DNA of 64,000 nucleotides, taken from Termitomyces sp. T153. Taxonomy: Eukaryota; Basidiomycota; Agaricomycetes; Agaricales; Lyophyllaceae. Under the pieces are notes generated by a model. It did no database searches and was not told the origin of the DNA. It saw only the letters and a list, made by a program, of their open reading frames with translations. Positions 9,409-20,550 of this stretch are shown piece after piece (within the stretch, counting starts at the first letter, position 1; every line of letters begins with the position of its first letter). A program made the translations under genes and the position numbers. The DNA lies in the NCBI GenBank assembly GCA_018296165.2, contig JACKQL020000181.1:1-64000 (forward strand), given 5' to 3'.

Positions 9409-10395
9409 TGTCAGGTTCTGCTGACGACGGGGGCTCAGTACACTGGCGAGTCCTTACTAGGCGGACGTGATGTCCTGCGTTTATAACCAGGTGCCCGGAG
9501 TTGGAGCGGAGGTGGGGAAAGCTTGCGAGGGGTCCCTAGGGATAGCGGCCCGAGTAAGTCCTGAGTGATTCAGAGGGGTCTAAGACCAGAGGTACTGGTC
9601 GCTGACCCAGGGCGGGTGTCAGAGCTAGTTAGTGGGCGCACAAGGAGATTGCGGGGTAGGCGGAGGCTTCTCGGCTGTTGGGGGGCGGGGTTGGGTTGGA
9701 CAGGGGATTACTGGGGCTTGGTGGGTTCCGGGGCCGAGCGGGTAGCGAGGTCCGGAGTTGTCGTTAAGAATGTTCAGGTCGTGGCGCGTGCGCGGAGTTC
9801 GTACTGACGTAGGGAGCAAGGGAACTTCAGAGGAACAAAGGAAATATGTACAGTCGAGACGAGACGGAGACGAGACGAGACTAAGAAAAGATAGATTCGA
9901 AACCTAGAAACAGAAATACAGACGAGACGAGAGACGAGACATAGGATCCCGGTAAAATGTAATATCAAGACTAAAGTTCGAGGAGTTATTCTATGGCTTA
10001 TATACCGACTACTGGGTGCCTCCGAGGCAGCGGATATGATGGCGGGGGTCGACGGAGCTGTACTGAGTCGACAGGTGTCAGGTACAACCCAAGGTCGGGC
10101 CGCAGCTGTATTCTGATGGGATCAGTTGGGGGCGCGGCCGCCCCGGGGATGTCGTGACACTCTGGGACAGGTCGGGTAAACTAGGGTAGGGGGTCGGGGA
10201 CGTATGACGTGGCCAGGAACGGTGGGGGAAGGTTTCAAGGGGGTGTTGATGGGAGTTGCCGTCGGGGTTTGCCGGAGGAGCGTCGGAGTTGTCCAGTGTG
10301 GGCGTCGAAAGTGTGGGCGGGGTCCCGGGGAGTTAAGCGGGAAATTGGGAGGGGTTGGGAGCAGTGTCTAGAGAGCTAGGGAGCGGGTTGTGACA
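9409..10395 (-). repeat. 5' LTR of E1, full length 987 bp
   Basis: Bounded by TGTCACAACC..CCTGACA on the minus strand. It carries the element promoter (TATA at 9998-10004) and GACGAGACGAGA-type short repeats downstream of the predicted start. The 970 bp shared with the left LTR are about 98.1 percent identical. Confidence 0.95.
9960..10004 (-). promoter_or_regulatory. E1 core promoter: TATA box and predicted transcript start
   Basis: TATATAA at 9998-10004 and, 32 nt downstream, the AGTCTTGATATTA tract (9972 down to 9960) predicted to be the mRNA 5' end. The same spacing of 32-33 nt recurs in the E5 LTR (61627 to 61659) and the LTR-like unit at 16957-16990. Confidence 0.75.
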
Positions 10396-11727
10396 ACTAC
10401 CAGTTTATAGAAAACAAGTCAGTGGTTTAGGTCTTAAAGATGCACTAGACCATGGATCAGACACTGATGTCTTCTCTGCTCTGGCTGCACTCCTCCATGC
10501 AACAGTACTCTCCCCAGACAACCTCCCCTCCCACACCTCCTATACTCTCTTCCTCTACACCACCCTCCCATTCTCTGCCAACTCTATCCACACTCTAGTT
10601 AACAGCAGCACCACCAACAACTTCATCAACAAATCCTTGGCAGCACTTGCTCTCCAACACCTCTGACATCTCCCCACTCCAATGCTCCTCAAGTTCTTCA
10701 ATGGCAATCTCACTTCTACTGGAGACATCATGCACTGCATGGAGATGACCATGACATTTGCCAACAGACAATACTAGGACCTCCAATTAGTAGTCACCAA
10801 ACTACACATCTCTACCCCCATTGTCCTAGGTTTCTCATGGCTCCACTCCACCAATTCCCACATTGACTGGCCCAGTCTCTGCCTTAACTGGGATAGCCTG
10901 AACAACTCTGGACCAGTCCCTTTTGATGTCTCATCCCCCTCTAAAAACTCTGAAGGTACAACTGAAGCCCCTCAGACTCCCTTGCAGCTCTGCTTGAAGT
11001 CCATGCAATTGTTCATCATCAATGTCTGGCTCTCCAATAGTCCTCTCTGCCCTTATTGACAGCAGAGCCTCTAGCACCTTCATCAGCAACCAGCTCAATT
11101 TCTGCCACAATAACCTCAACAAATCCCTCAAGCTCCAGCTCTTTGATAGAAGCCCCACCTCAACCAGAATCACTCAATACCATAACAATGCCCTCATTCT
11201 TGATGACAATTCAAGGTTCTAGGTCCAGCTTCTTGTCACTTAACTCCCCCCATCAACTCCAATTGTGGTTGGACTCCTGTGGTTGCAGGATGTCAACCCC
11301 AACATCAATTGGAAGGACCTCACCATGCAATTCCTTGGCCCCCAAGCAAGCTTAGCAGCCACCATTCCCCTCCACATCCAGTCCACTTTGGACTCCAACA
11401 TCCCCAACCTCAATGCCAGCACCTCTGAAGCAACCCAAAGCCCCTCAACCCTCAAGGATGACCAAGGAAGGGAAGAAAACACACTTCTGCCCTGATCCCC
11501 CTTGAACAAAATCCAACAGCTCCCCCTCAACATCCCCTAAAATTGATACAAAGACCTGTGATACCCCAACTAACAATGCCAGACTCCTCCAGACAACTCT
11601 GTCACAACTTGCTGCTGCTCCATCACCTATCCCCATCAATCCTGAAGCCCTTGACATCAAAATCATTGGTGCCATCCCCTTCACATGCATTCTACAAGAT
11701 GGTACCCCTGCCTTCCAACTACAAATC
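10396..11727 (+). pseudogene. E2 gag end and tandem protease region
   Basis: Residual gag end with the same TAG as E1 near 10430, then pol in the -1 frame. Protease domain 1 near 10595 reads NSS in place of DSG; domain 2 near 11056 reads IDSRAS. Both are at the positions of E1's two DSG sites, so the double-protease design predates E1. Frames are broken by several stops and shifts. Confidence 0.85.
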
Positions 11728-13344
11728 ATGCCAGCCCTACCAGAAGAATACCTCCACACAAAAACCACTCTGCTGGAACAAAAAATAGAGGAACAAATCC
11801 TAAACAAAGTAGTTTCCCTGGAATATCATGAATTTGCTGATGTATTCTCTGAAGGGACTGCAAAAGAACTTCCCCCACCCTACTCCTACAATTACAAAAT
11901 TGACCTTGAAGAAGGTACCTCACTCCCATTTGGCAAAATTTACAACATGTCTGAGATCAAACTCTGGGCTCTAAAGGATTACCTTAATGATATGCTTGGC
12001 AAAGGTTTCATATGCCCATCAATCTCCACCACCAGTGCTCTGGTCCTGTTTGCCAAGAAGGATGGGTCTCTCCAACTCTGTGTTGATTATCAAGGACTCA
12101 GCAAAGTCACCAAAAAGAACCAGTATCCCTTCCTCTTGATTGGAGACCTTGTTGACTGCCTCTGCAGTGCCAAGATTTACACAAAAATAGACCTTCACTC
12201 TAGCTACAACAACATCCAGATTGCCCTGGGGCATGAATGGAAGACCACCTTTCACACCCACTATAGCCTCTTTGAGTATCTAGTGATGCTCTTTGGAATG
12301 ACTAACTCCTCCACCACTTTCCAGTACTTCATGAACAATATCTTTTATGACATGAATGACATCTTTGTTATTGTGTACTTGGACAACATTCTGATCTACT
12401 CAAATTCATTGGAGGAACATCTGGAGCATGTCCACCATATCCTAGAATGACTCTGAGAATACCACCTTCACACTACACCTGAGAAATGCTCCTTCCACAC
12501 AATGAAGATCAAATATTTCAGAGTTATTGTTATTGTTACTCCCAATGGCATACACATGGACCCAGCCAAGGCTGAAGCCATCCTCAACTGCCCTCTGCCC
12601 TGGAATGTCAAGGAGGTACAGTTTTTTTTGGGGTTTGCTAACTTTTATCACCAATTCATTGACAACTACTCCAGAATCACCAAACCTCTCAATTAACTTA
12701 TGTGGAAGGACACCTCTTGGGACTGGGACAGCAAGTGCCAAAGTGTGTTCACCCTCCTCAAAAAGGCCTCAACCTCTGCTCTGATCCTCCACCATTTTGA
12801 CCCCTTCCTACCAATCATGCTTGAATGCAATGCCTCCAACTATACCATTGCCAGAATACTCTTCCAATTGGACTCCAGAGGAAAGGATCTCTGCCCCATC
12901 ACCTTCTACACCTGCTCAATGATCCCTGCAGAGCTCAACTATGACATCTACAACAAAGGACTCCTCACCATTGTTGAAGCCTTCCACCAGTGGAGGGCCT
13001 ACTTTGAGAGATCTCCACACCACATTCAAGTCTACTCTGACCATAACAACTTACAATACTTCATGACCATAAAGCAGCTCAGCTGCCACCAAGCTTGTTG
13101 GTCCAAAACCCTCTTGTTGTATGACTTCACCATCCACTATTGCCCCAAACAACTTGGTGCAAAGCCCAATGCCCTTACCCAGAGGCCTGATGTGTACTCA
13201 AAGAAGTCATTTGAGGCTGAGTGGAATGTGTTCAACCATCAAGTGGAAATCCCCCCTGAGCATTTGCATGCCATGCTGATTATGAATGAAGAAGGAATCT
13301 TCCACCAAATTAGAAATGCACCTCTGGACTCTTTTTTCACTTAG
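11728..13344 (+). pseudogene. E2 reverse transcriptase and RNase H
   Basis: It contains the complete RT: the FGKIYNMS entry, FAKKDGSLQLCVDY, KIDLHSSYN, an LFGMTNSSTTFQ palm stretch and YLDNILIYS, where the second catalytic Asp is Asn. The thumb and an RNase H with YSDHNNL follow, with a TGA at 12448 and a TAA at about 12694. The YLDN change comes from loss of the CpG that spans GAC-GAC. The 12360 region aligns directly to the E1 deletion junction. Confidence 0.9.
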
Positions 13345-14760
13345 TATGACCCCCACAACAACACTGTCAATGAGTCAGCCACTGACAACCCTTTCATGCT
13401 ATTTCCAGACCACCACCTCCTACTCTGGAGTGAATGCATCTATGCTCTAGACCACAAGTCCATTTGCTTCAACATACTCTGGCAGCATCATGACTACAAA
13501 CTCCAGAGGCACCCTGCAATTTGTAAGACTCTCCAACTTATTTCCAGGACTTACCTTTGGCCAGGAATGAAGAAGGACATCACACAATATGTAAGGGCCT
13601 GCAAACCATGTCTCCAGGCCAAAGTATCCTGCCACCATCCTTACAGCCTGCTGAAATCCCTCTCTGTTGGCCAATGCCCTTGGTCCTCAATATCAATAAA
13701 CCACATTGTCAAACTCCCCCACTCCAAAGGCTTTGATGCAATACTCATAGTTGTCTGCCACCTCACCAAAAAAGCCCCCTTCATCCCCTGCCATACCACT
13801 GACAATGCCCCATAGTTTGCCAAGCTATTCTTCAAACATGTCTTCTCCAAACACAGACTTCCAGACAACATTGTCTCTGACTACAGCCCTCTCTTTGTCC
13901 CCCACTTTTGGCAGTCACCTCTGCAAAGCCCTCAAGATTAAGACCAACCTATCAACTGCCTATCATCTGGAGACTAACAGACAAACAGAACAAGTAAACC
14001 AGACCTTGGAACAGTATCTCCACCTCTCCATTAACTATTTACAGAACAACTGGCATGCAGAACTTCCTCTCGCTGAGTTTACTACAACAACACACCTCAC
14101 TCCACCACTGGAGTTTTCCCTTTCTATGCCAACAAAGGCTATAACCCCTGACTCACTTTATCCCTCAAGGATATTCCCTCCTATGTGGCCCACAAAGTTG
14201 CAAAGAACCTCCACTCCCTCCACCAGTTCCTCCAGGATGAAATCAACACCACCAATTGAGCCTACTCCAAACATACCAATGCTTGACACAACCCCACTTC
14301 CAACTGGTCCCCCAGCACTCTGGTCTGGCTCAATTGATAAAATCTCAAGACTCAGAGGCCCTCCATCAAGCTCAATCACAAGCAACTTAGCCCCTTCAAG
14401 ATCCTCTGGAAGGTCTTGACATATGCCTACAAACTCAACCTACTCCTAGGCCTGAGGGGCCTCCACTCCATCTTTCATGTCTGCCTCCTTGAAAAACATG
14501 CCCCAGACCCCTTCCCTGGACAATGCCCCAGTTGACTGCCCCCCATTAAGGTCAAAGATGAATATCACTATGAGGTCAATTAAATCCTTGACTCCTGCTT
14601 GGTCCACAGTAGACCCCACTACCTGGTCTATTAAAAGGGCTATAGACCCAAGGACAACACTTGGAAGCTCTGCAAGAACCTCACCAGAGCCCCTGCCATG
14701 CTCCAGAACTTCCATCAATGGCATCCCAACAAGCCCTGGGACCCCTGAGACTAGTGAATA
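13345..14760 (+). pseudogene. E2 integrase and chromodomain
   Basis: HHCC region near 13490-13620, DDE core with IVSDYS retaining the second Asp that E1 lost, then a degenerate tail. The chromodomain (about 14545-14720) keeps the tryptophan in the TWKL motif. Stops include TGA codons at the same two linker positions as in E1. Confidence 0.88.
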
Positions 14761-16641
14761 CAGACAGCATTAGTGGGCATAACCCCTGCCTCCAGATTGA
14801 TTAGGGATTCAACTCCTGCAAGTGATCCCCTGTGTGTTTTCATTTTCTCATCCTCCTTACACAAATCTGAAAAGTTAATTAATCAGGACAGAAGTTCAAG
14901 AAAATTGTATGGACAAACTACAAACTACATGATGTTACAAAAAGAAGAAATATGAATGGCACTGACATAGGAAGGACAAGAGAACAAGGTCCAGGGTCCC
15001 CCCCTACTCCCCCCCTTCCTCTGGAGCAGGCCCCACTACTCTCCCCACCAAGTCTACCTCCATCTGAGCCACAACCATGGCCAGGATTTCTGGGTACTCT
15101 GGAAGAGGCTCCTCCATATCCATGGCCAACTCCCACCACAGCCTAGGCTCCACCATGTTCCTCTGTCTATGGCCCACCAGCAACCTCCTCATTCAATCCA
15201 TGCCCTGCCCTAACTCTATAGAGTGATTCCCTGGCATTTATGCCAGCCCATTCTGAATTGATGTGAATGTGGCTGAGGTTCTGTCAAGCAGAATTCTGTG
15301 CTCACAAATCCAGTCTATGGGAATATATCAGTAGGGCTAGAGCAGAGATGGGGGGGAAACTCACATATAACTCCTCTTTGCTCTGAGACTGCCTTATTGG
15401 CAAGCCACTCCTCTTGTCTCTGGACAACCTCCAATGCCACAGAAGACACCCTGGCCTCCAGAGCACCCTGCCTTGCCCTTGCCTCCTGCCCTGCCTATGC
15501 CCCCTGGTCCAGTCACTTCCACAGCTCCTGTACCTCCAGCAACTGCTCTGTGGCCATCCACAGGGTGATCACTTGATCTCTCTATACCACATCTTAATCC
15601 CTCCACACCCCATCTTGCTCTCTCTGCATCTTGTCCCAGTCCTCCTCCTTGCAGGTTGCTAGCAACTTCTGCTATTGCTCTATCTGACAATGCAGAAGCA
15701 CCTCAGAGACTGACCAGAATGTCTCCACAGACTATCCTACTGGGGTCTCCAACTCAGGAGAGTACAACTGGGGGCCAGGCAGCCCCACCATCTAACTCTC
15801 ACCTCAGACCCTCTTGCTGGGCCCCACTTCCAGTGACAGGAATGCCCTCCATTTCCCCTTATTGTGCAATGCCTGAACTTCCTCTCTCTGCCCACCCTAC
15901 AGAGGCCCACCCTACTACAGAGGCCCACCTTCATCATGGACTGCCCCCCACTTCCCCCACCCTCCACTCCAGACCTCCAGCTTGACACTCTACCCTTGTG
16001 CTTCTTGCCCATCTGCTCTGCAATCCATGCCAAGTCTCACTCTTGCTCTGCCAACATGCAGGCTGCATGCCAGCTCAACAAGATCAAGCACTTCTCATGC
16101 CATGCTCAACAAAGAAGATATACTGACATGTCATAACAGGAGCCTAGTGCTAGTGCCTCAAACTCACACCTCTTCTCATGATGAGCACAGAGGGTGCACT
16201 ACACAAACAATCTGCTGGAACATAGAAAAGAGCCCACCAACCTAATGGAGCTTCCTCCTGATACCACTCAAGGGTCAGGAGACCCCACACCTGCCCCATC
16301 ACCTCTGTGAACTTTTCCAGAGTCATGTCCACCTATGCTATAGTACTAGGTTAGAGTAATACTGATAGTTCTGGGGCTTTCTTGAAGACTTAGGCAGTCT
16401 ACTCTAATTCCACACTGATGTCTTGATAAATGCTTGAAGTTGAAGGGGTTTACTTCCAAAATATTTCTATTCTGAATGCAGAGGTGTCATGACCCATTCC
16501 ATTCCCCCTTCCCTTCACCATTATCCAACCTCAGATTCTACACAGTCCCTCTCTAGATCTCAGCCACACCCCCAGATCTTAGCCACAGTCCTGTTTCAGC
16601 CACATCCAGGTTTTAGCCACCTCTAGGACCGCTTTTCCTGT

Positions 16642-16855
16642 TCCAGATCATTCCCACAGGCACAGATCACTTCCACAGGTTCCAGATCACTTCCACAGGT
16701 TCCAGATCACTTCCACAGATTCCAGATCACTTCCACAGGTTCCAGATCACTTCCACAGGTTCCAGATCACTTCCACAGGTTCCAGATCACTTCCACCCAT
16801 TCCAGATCACTTCCACCCATTCCAGATCACTTCCACCTGTTCAAGATCACTTCCA
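16642..16855 (+). repeat. 20-bp minisatellite in the LTR-like unit
   Basis: About ten near-identical copies of TTCCAGATCACTTCCACAGG in direct tandem, the last few diverging to CCCAT and CTGTT ends. It lies about 100-300 bp upstream of the TATA box at 16957, that is, in the U3 position. Confidence 0.9.
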
Positions 16856-17459
16856 GGATTGCTTCCCTTGTTCCAGATTGCTTTCTCATGACTTAGATCA
16901 CTTCCTGTTATGACTTAGATCACTTCCATCTTCTCCTTTTGGCAGTGTCCTACAGCTATATAAGGTCCCTTAGTCTGTAGCTACACCCCAGCCTTGACAT
17001 TACCTGATATCTTGTTTGTGTTCTATTGTTATCTGATCTTCTCTCCATTCATTACTCGCTCTCATTTCTTAGTTTCTTAGTTTCTTTCCCTATTTACATA
17101 CTTGCTGTTGGCATCACCTCCCTAAGGTGGTTTTGGCTCCTGTAAGAGTCCTCCTCCAGGACTGTGGTCCTGACAAGAGGGGTCTCAACAAACTCCAGTC
17201 TAAGTGATTCACTCCCTGGGAACCACCGAGCCTTTGCCTATTAATTGCCTGTCCATTTGCTACTCTACTTGGGCTATTTATACCTCTTTCTACAGTGCAC
17301 AGACCACCCCCTACATGTGACTTTTGGTTCCATACTTTCCAGCCCCTTATTCATAACTGTTATTCTAATTCCCCCTTTTGGCATGCCTGTTTCAGTGCCA
17401 CAGGCCAGTTCCTGGTTCCATCATTCCTCCTTTGCATTCTTAGCTTCCATTTGCCCCAT

Positions 17460-17765
17460 TTATCTCTTCCTCCTTTGTATTTCTTCCATTCATATTCTTC
17501 CTCATTCAGGTTCTTTCCCATTCAGGTTCTTCCATTCATCTGTTCCCTCCTATTCATTCCATTCATCTTCCTTTTATTCATTTCATATTCTTCCCCATTC
17601 AGGTTCTTTCCATTCATCTGTTCCCTCCTATTCATTCCATTCATCTTCCTTTATTCATTTCATATTCTTCCTTTCCCTTCCCTTCATTCCATTCTTTCTC
17701 CTTCATTCTATTCATCTTCCTTTCCCTTCCCTTCATTCCATTCTTTCTCATTCATTCCATCTATT
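17460..17765 (+). repeat. Pyrimidine-rich direct repeats
   Basis: Nested direct repeats built from CATTCATCTTCC, CATTCAGGTTCTT and CCTTTCCCTTCCCTTCATT blocks; a block of about 85 bp and a shorter one of about 50 bp each occur twice. An open frame of 221 codons across it is a consequence of this composition, not a gene. Confidence 0.8.
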
Positions 17766-18634
17766 ACCTCCTTTCAGTCAACATTCCAATCTGGTTATTC
17801 TTAGATCCAATCTAGATCTTGCCAGAATTGATGCCACTCAGGTGCTTTTGCCAGTCCCATGCTTCCCCTCCCACTACAGTGATTGGACTATTATTGAGTG
17901 TATAGTCTAGTATAGCCCTTGTCCTATCCTGTCCTGTATTTCTTCTGATGTATTTTAAAGGGATAATGTTGCTAGAACTTGTTTTACTAGGAGGCTTATG
18001 GTTTTCAGCCTTAATAAATGTTTGTTTTAACTTCTGGTGTTTTATTATATTCCCAATGGTGTGACAACATTGTATCAACACAACACATAGTGACTCTAGA
18101 ATGACCATCACCACTCCCAGCTCAAAATTCAGCTTGGAAGAATGTACTGGGGCCAACCATGTCAAATCCCCACCTTGAACAGACAGACTCACCACTGCTA
18201 CAGACAGCTCTGCCAATGCTTGATCAGCAACTCTGGAACTCAATAAAACCAGACTCATAACTCTGATACATCAATTGCACCTTCTTGTAGTCCCACCAAT
18301 GATTGTACTCAGCATGGCAGGCCTCATACTCCACCCACATGTCAACATGGTTCTTATCAGAGGGTGGGAGGCTCAGAAAATCAACAGACAACAAGGCTGG
18401 TTCAGATACTAAGAAAGACATTGGAAGAATGGGAGAAGCACTGGGGTATGTCTGAACTTTTTAATTGATTGAAGAGAGCCCCCTGATAAATAGTGGCCAT
18501 GCTTCAACTTCATTCCCCATGCTTCTGCCACTTGCTACAGTTTGATCAATATTACTTGGCTTTGGTTCCCATATCCTGCTGATCCCTGACCCATGCCCCA
18601 CACTTTAAGGGTCTTGACACTGAAGGGGGAGTGA

Positions 18635-19722
18635 TGTCATGACCCACTTTGAAACTCTGAACCTTCTCCCAGAGCTTCCCACCTCTCTGGAGCCTTCTCC
18701 AACACTTCTCCCAACTCATTCTAGCCTTTATTAATCCACAGTGCCCATCCCAGCTAACTCTGACACTTCTTTAGCAAACCCCAATGATCTCCTGGCAAGC
18801 TCCAGTACATTTCCTATGGGCCTCCTCAGCTCCCCTCAACTCCCCCCTTCTCACTTATGAGGCCTCCAAGCCTCTCCAACACTTCCCTTGACCCAAGTGT
18901 ACATCATTAAACTACCCTTTCAACCCCTCTGAAGTTCTCTGATGACTGCAGAATGGATCACATTCTCATCAAATCCTATCAGAATGTCACTGTGGCCTGC
19001 CCTCTGATCAGAGCCAACACCTGTCAACTCTGCATGGCTCCAACAAACCCCACTGTCATGCCCTCAGTCCCCAGAAGAAGTCCAGTAGTTAGTATATAAG
19101 ATGTAGAGTAGCATCCATTACCTTAGCCTTGATATTACCTGTGTTACTTAGTTTTTTGTATCTCATGTTTCTTTCTGTTACATTTCTCTGTCTTGTCTCT
19201 ATTTCTATTTTTAGTCTCAAATCTATTTCTCTTCTCAGTTCCATCTTGTCTTGCCTTTGTCTCATCTCAACTGTCTCTGTTCTCTTTGTTGTTCCTAAGT
19301 TCCTATCATCTCTGACATCATTACAAACTCTGCACACACACTACAAACCTTCAAACTTTCTTACAACAACTCTGGACCTTGCCCTATGCTTGGCCCAGGA
19401 ACCCAACACTCTTGATTGATCCCCTGTCAAACTCTGGCTCTGCTCCCATCACTTGCAAAGCCTCTGCTTACCCTGCAGCCTATACACTTGCTCACAGACT
19501 TGTACCGAACACCTGCCCAAGCCCAACACTCAATATATTTTTGGTCTTAGACTTCCTCAGACCACCCTAGACTTGCTTGGACTGCTCCTCCAAGCCTCCC
19601 CTTGCAAGTACCTGAAGTCTGCACCATCCCTGAAGCACTAGATTATAAGTGCAGGACATTGTGTCTGCATAGTAAGGACTTGCCCAGTGTAGCTGAGCTC
19701 CTGTGGTCAGTGGAACCTGATA
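18635..19722 (+). repeat. 3' LTR of E2
   Basis: Preceded by the polypurine tract GAAGGGGGAGTGA. It begins TGTCATGACCC and ends CCTGATA, a one-base decay of CCTGACA. It keeps the TATA box and a CCTTGATATTACC tract near 19125. CpG is almost absent. Confidence 0.9.
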
Positions 19723-20200
19723 GGTCCCCTCTAGGCAGAGATATTTACAACTCTGCTAGGGTCAGCTCCATGACCAGCCAAATAGTGCAGTCTCTCAAGT
19801 CTGGAGCCATATAGAAGGAGATCCAATGGAACTCCTGAAGAAGGAGAGTGGCATGAATCTGCTCCTTCATCATAACCTTCAATCTGCCTTTTCAAATGAG
19901 CTTCAGAATCAGCTGAATCTGCTCAAAATTCATGGGCATTCTTTGGGGAGCCCATCAGTATAGTAATTCATAGTGCAGGGATATGTGAGATATCCTCACC
20001 ATCTCAGTGGAGCAGGCAAAGACTGCTTTGTTACCAACAAAGACTGCATTGGTTGTTGGCAACCAGTAGAAGTTGGGGTGAAAAATACCCTGGAGTTGTT
20101 CTGGTGCTCAAAGCACCCATGAACCAATATGGTCTCTCAGCTGTCTGGTAGGCAGCTGGGCACTGTATTGTTCAGATGCTTGAGGTCCAGCTTAGACTTC
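19723..20200 (-). pseudogene. Continuation of the E4 3' accessory ORF left of E3
   Basis: Joining this piece to 27506 across E3 (duplication acttc removed) restores an open minus-strand frame for about 20 codons, and then, with stops, for about 80 more. The first two stops are TGA codons of the type made from CGA. No function recognised. Its left end abuts the E2 LTR, so E2 probably inserted here; the E2 target duplication cannot be checked because the other end is outside the window. Confidence 0.6.
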
Positions 20201-20416
20201 TGTAACAGAGTGCCTGTTACTTGTGTTACCTTTCTATATTAGTTCTATTATTATGTAATTATATGGATAGCATCATGTGATGCTATTCCTAAAAGTACTA
20301 TACATCTACTTATGTAAGGCAGTGCCTTACTTCATACTTCATAGACAGAACTAACAACTGGTTTTGACTTATAAAGTGTGAACTGTAAGCTGTATGAACT
20401 GTAACAGAAACATTAT
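20201..20416 (+). repeat. 5' LTR of E3
   Basis: About 216 bp. It contains two palindromes: GATAGCATCA-TG-TGATGCTATt at 20266-20287 and TAAGGCA-G-TGCCTTA at 20315-20329. Both positions are also palindromic, with some changes, in the LTRs at 27285 and 37922. Confidence 0.9.
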
Positions 20417-20550
20417 GTTTTTTTAAATCAAACAAGTGTTAACTTGTTTGCAAAGCAGAAACCTGAACTTCTGTGAAAGAAGTACACTGCCACTAGTTAC
20501 AATTGGCATGTTAAAATTTTTAATGTGCACCTTCCACAATGGGCACCATG

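Larger units (their letters stand above)
1..10395 (-). mobile_element. E1: young Ty3/gypsy chromovirus-type LTR retrotransposon
   Basis: An element coded on the minus strand, read from the right LTR (9409-10395) through PBS, gag, two protease domains, partial RT, RNase H, integrase with chromodomain, an opposite-strand gene and a polypurine tract to the left LTR (1-970). By comparison with the right LTR, the first 17 bp of the left LTR lie outside the window. It sits inside E2: the sequence right of 10395 continues E2 at its gag/pol junction. The coding region is CpG-rich but broken by a frameshift, several TGA stops and an RT deletion of about 390 bp, so E1 cannot supply its own reverse transcriptase now. 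The target duplication cannot be checked; the right flank starts actac. Confidence 0.95.
16339..18070 (+). mobile_element. Inserted LTR-like unit inside E2
   Basis: Comparison with E6 shows that E2 homology stops near 16338 and resumes near 18075. The insert includes TGTCATGACC at 16485, a TATATAA at 16957-16963 and AGCCTTGACATTACC at 16990, the same promoter spacing as the E1-family LTRs, and an AATAAA near 18013. A TG..CA unit of 16485-18066 is possible, but no clear target duplication or known 3' end was found. It is probably a diverged solo LTR with a short piece of internal sequence (16339-16484). Confidence 0.55.
15004..18421 (-). pseudogene. E2 copy of the opposite-strand cluster/coiled-coil gene
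   Basis: Orientation is again opposite to pol. The start aligns at 18421 and the stop at 15004, with about 1.7 kb of foreign sequence at 16339-18070 inside exon 1. The tail (15192-15004) matches the E1 protein over its last 60 residues. The exon 1 end, a GTTGGT..GTGTAG intron and the first cysteines of the cluster lie at 16260-16140; one cysteine is Tyr and one codon is a stop. The N-terminus is longer than in E1, with a WVEYEACHAEY stretch that E1 lacks but E6 has. Confidence 0.8.
10396..19722 (+). mobile_element. E2: old, CpG-depleted copy of the E1 family
   Basis: It starts inside the gag/pol junction because E1 interrupts it; its 5' LTR and gag must lie left of the window. It runs through two proteases, RT, RNase H, integrase, chromodomain and the opposite-strand gene to a polypurine tract (ending 18634) and 3' LTR. 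It has almost no CpG and many stops. An unrelated-looking insertion occupies about 16339-18070. Unlike E1 it retains the whole RT, so it shows what E1 lost. Confidence 0.93.

Noticed and set aside
16642..16855. Possible CRISPR-like array
   Set aside because: The 20-bp units abut with no spacers and the genome is eukaryotic; it is a minisatellite.
17245..17910. Open frame of 221 codons
   Set aside because: It arises from pyrimidine-rich direct repeats; the protein is Ser/Phe/His low complexity and other frames there are open too.
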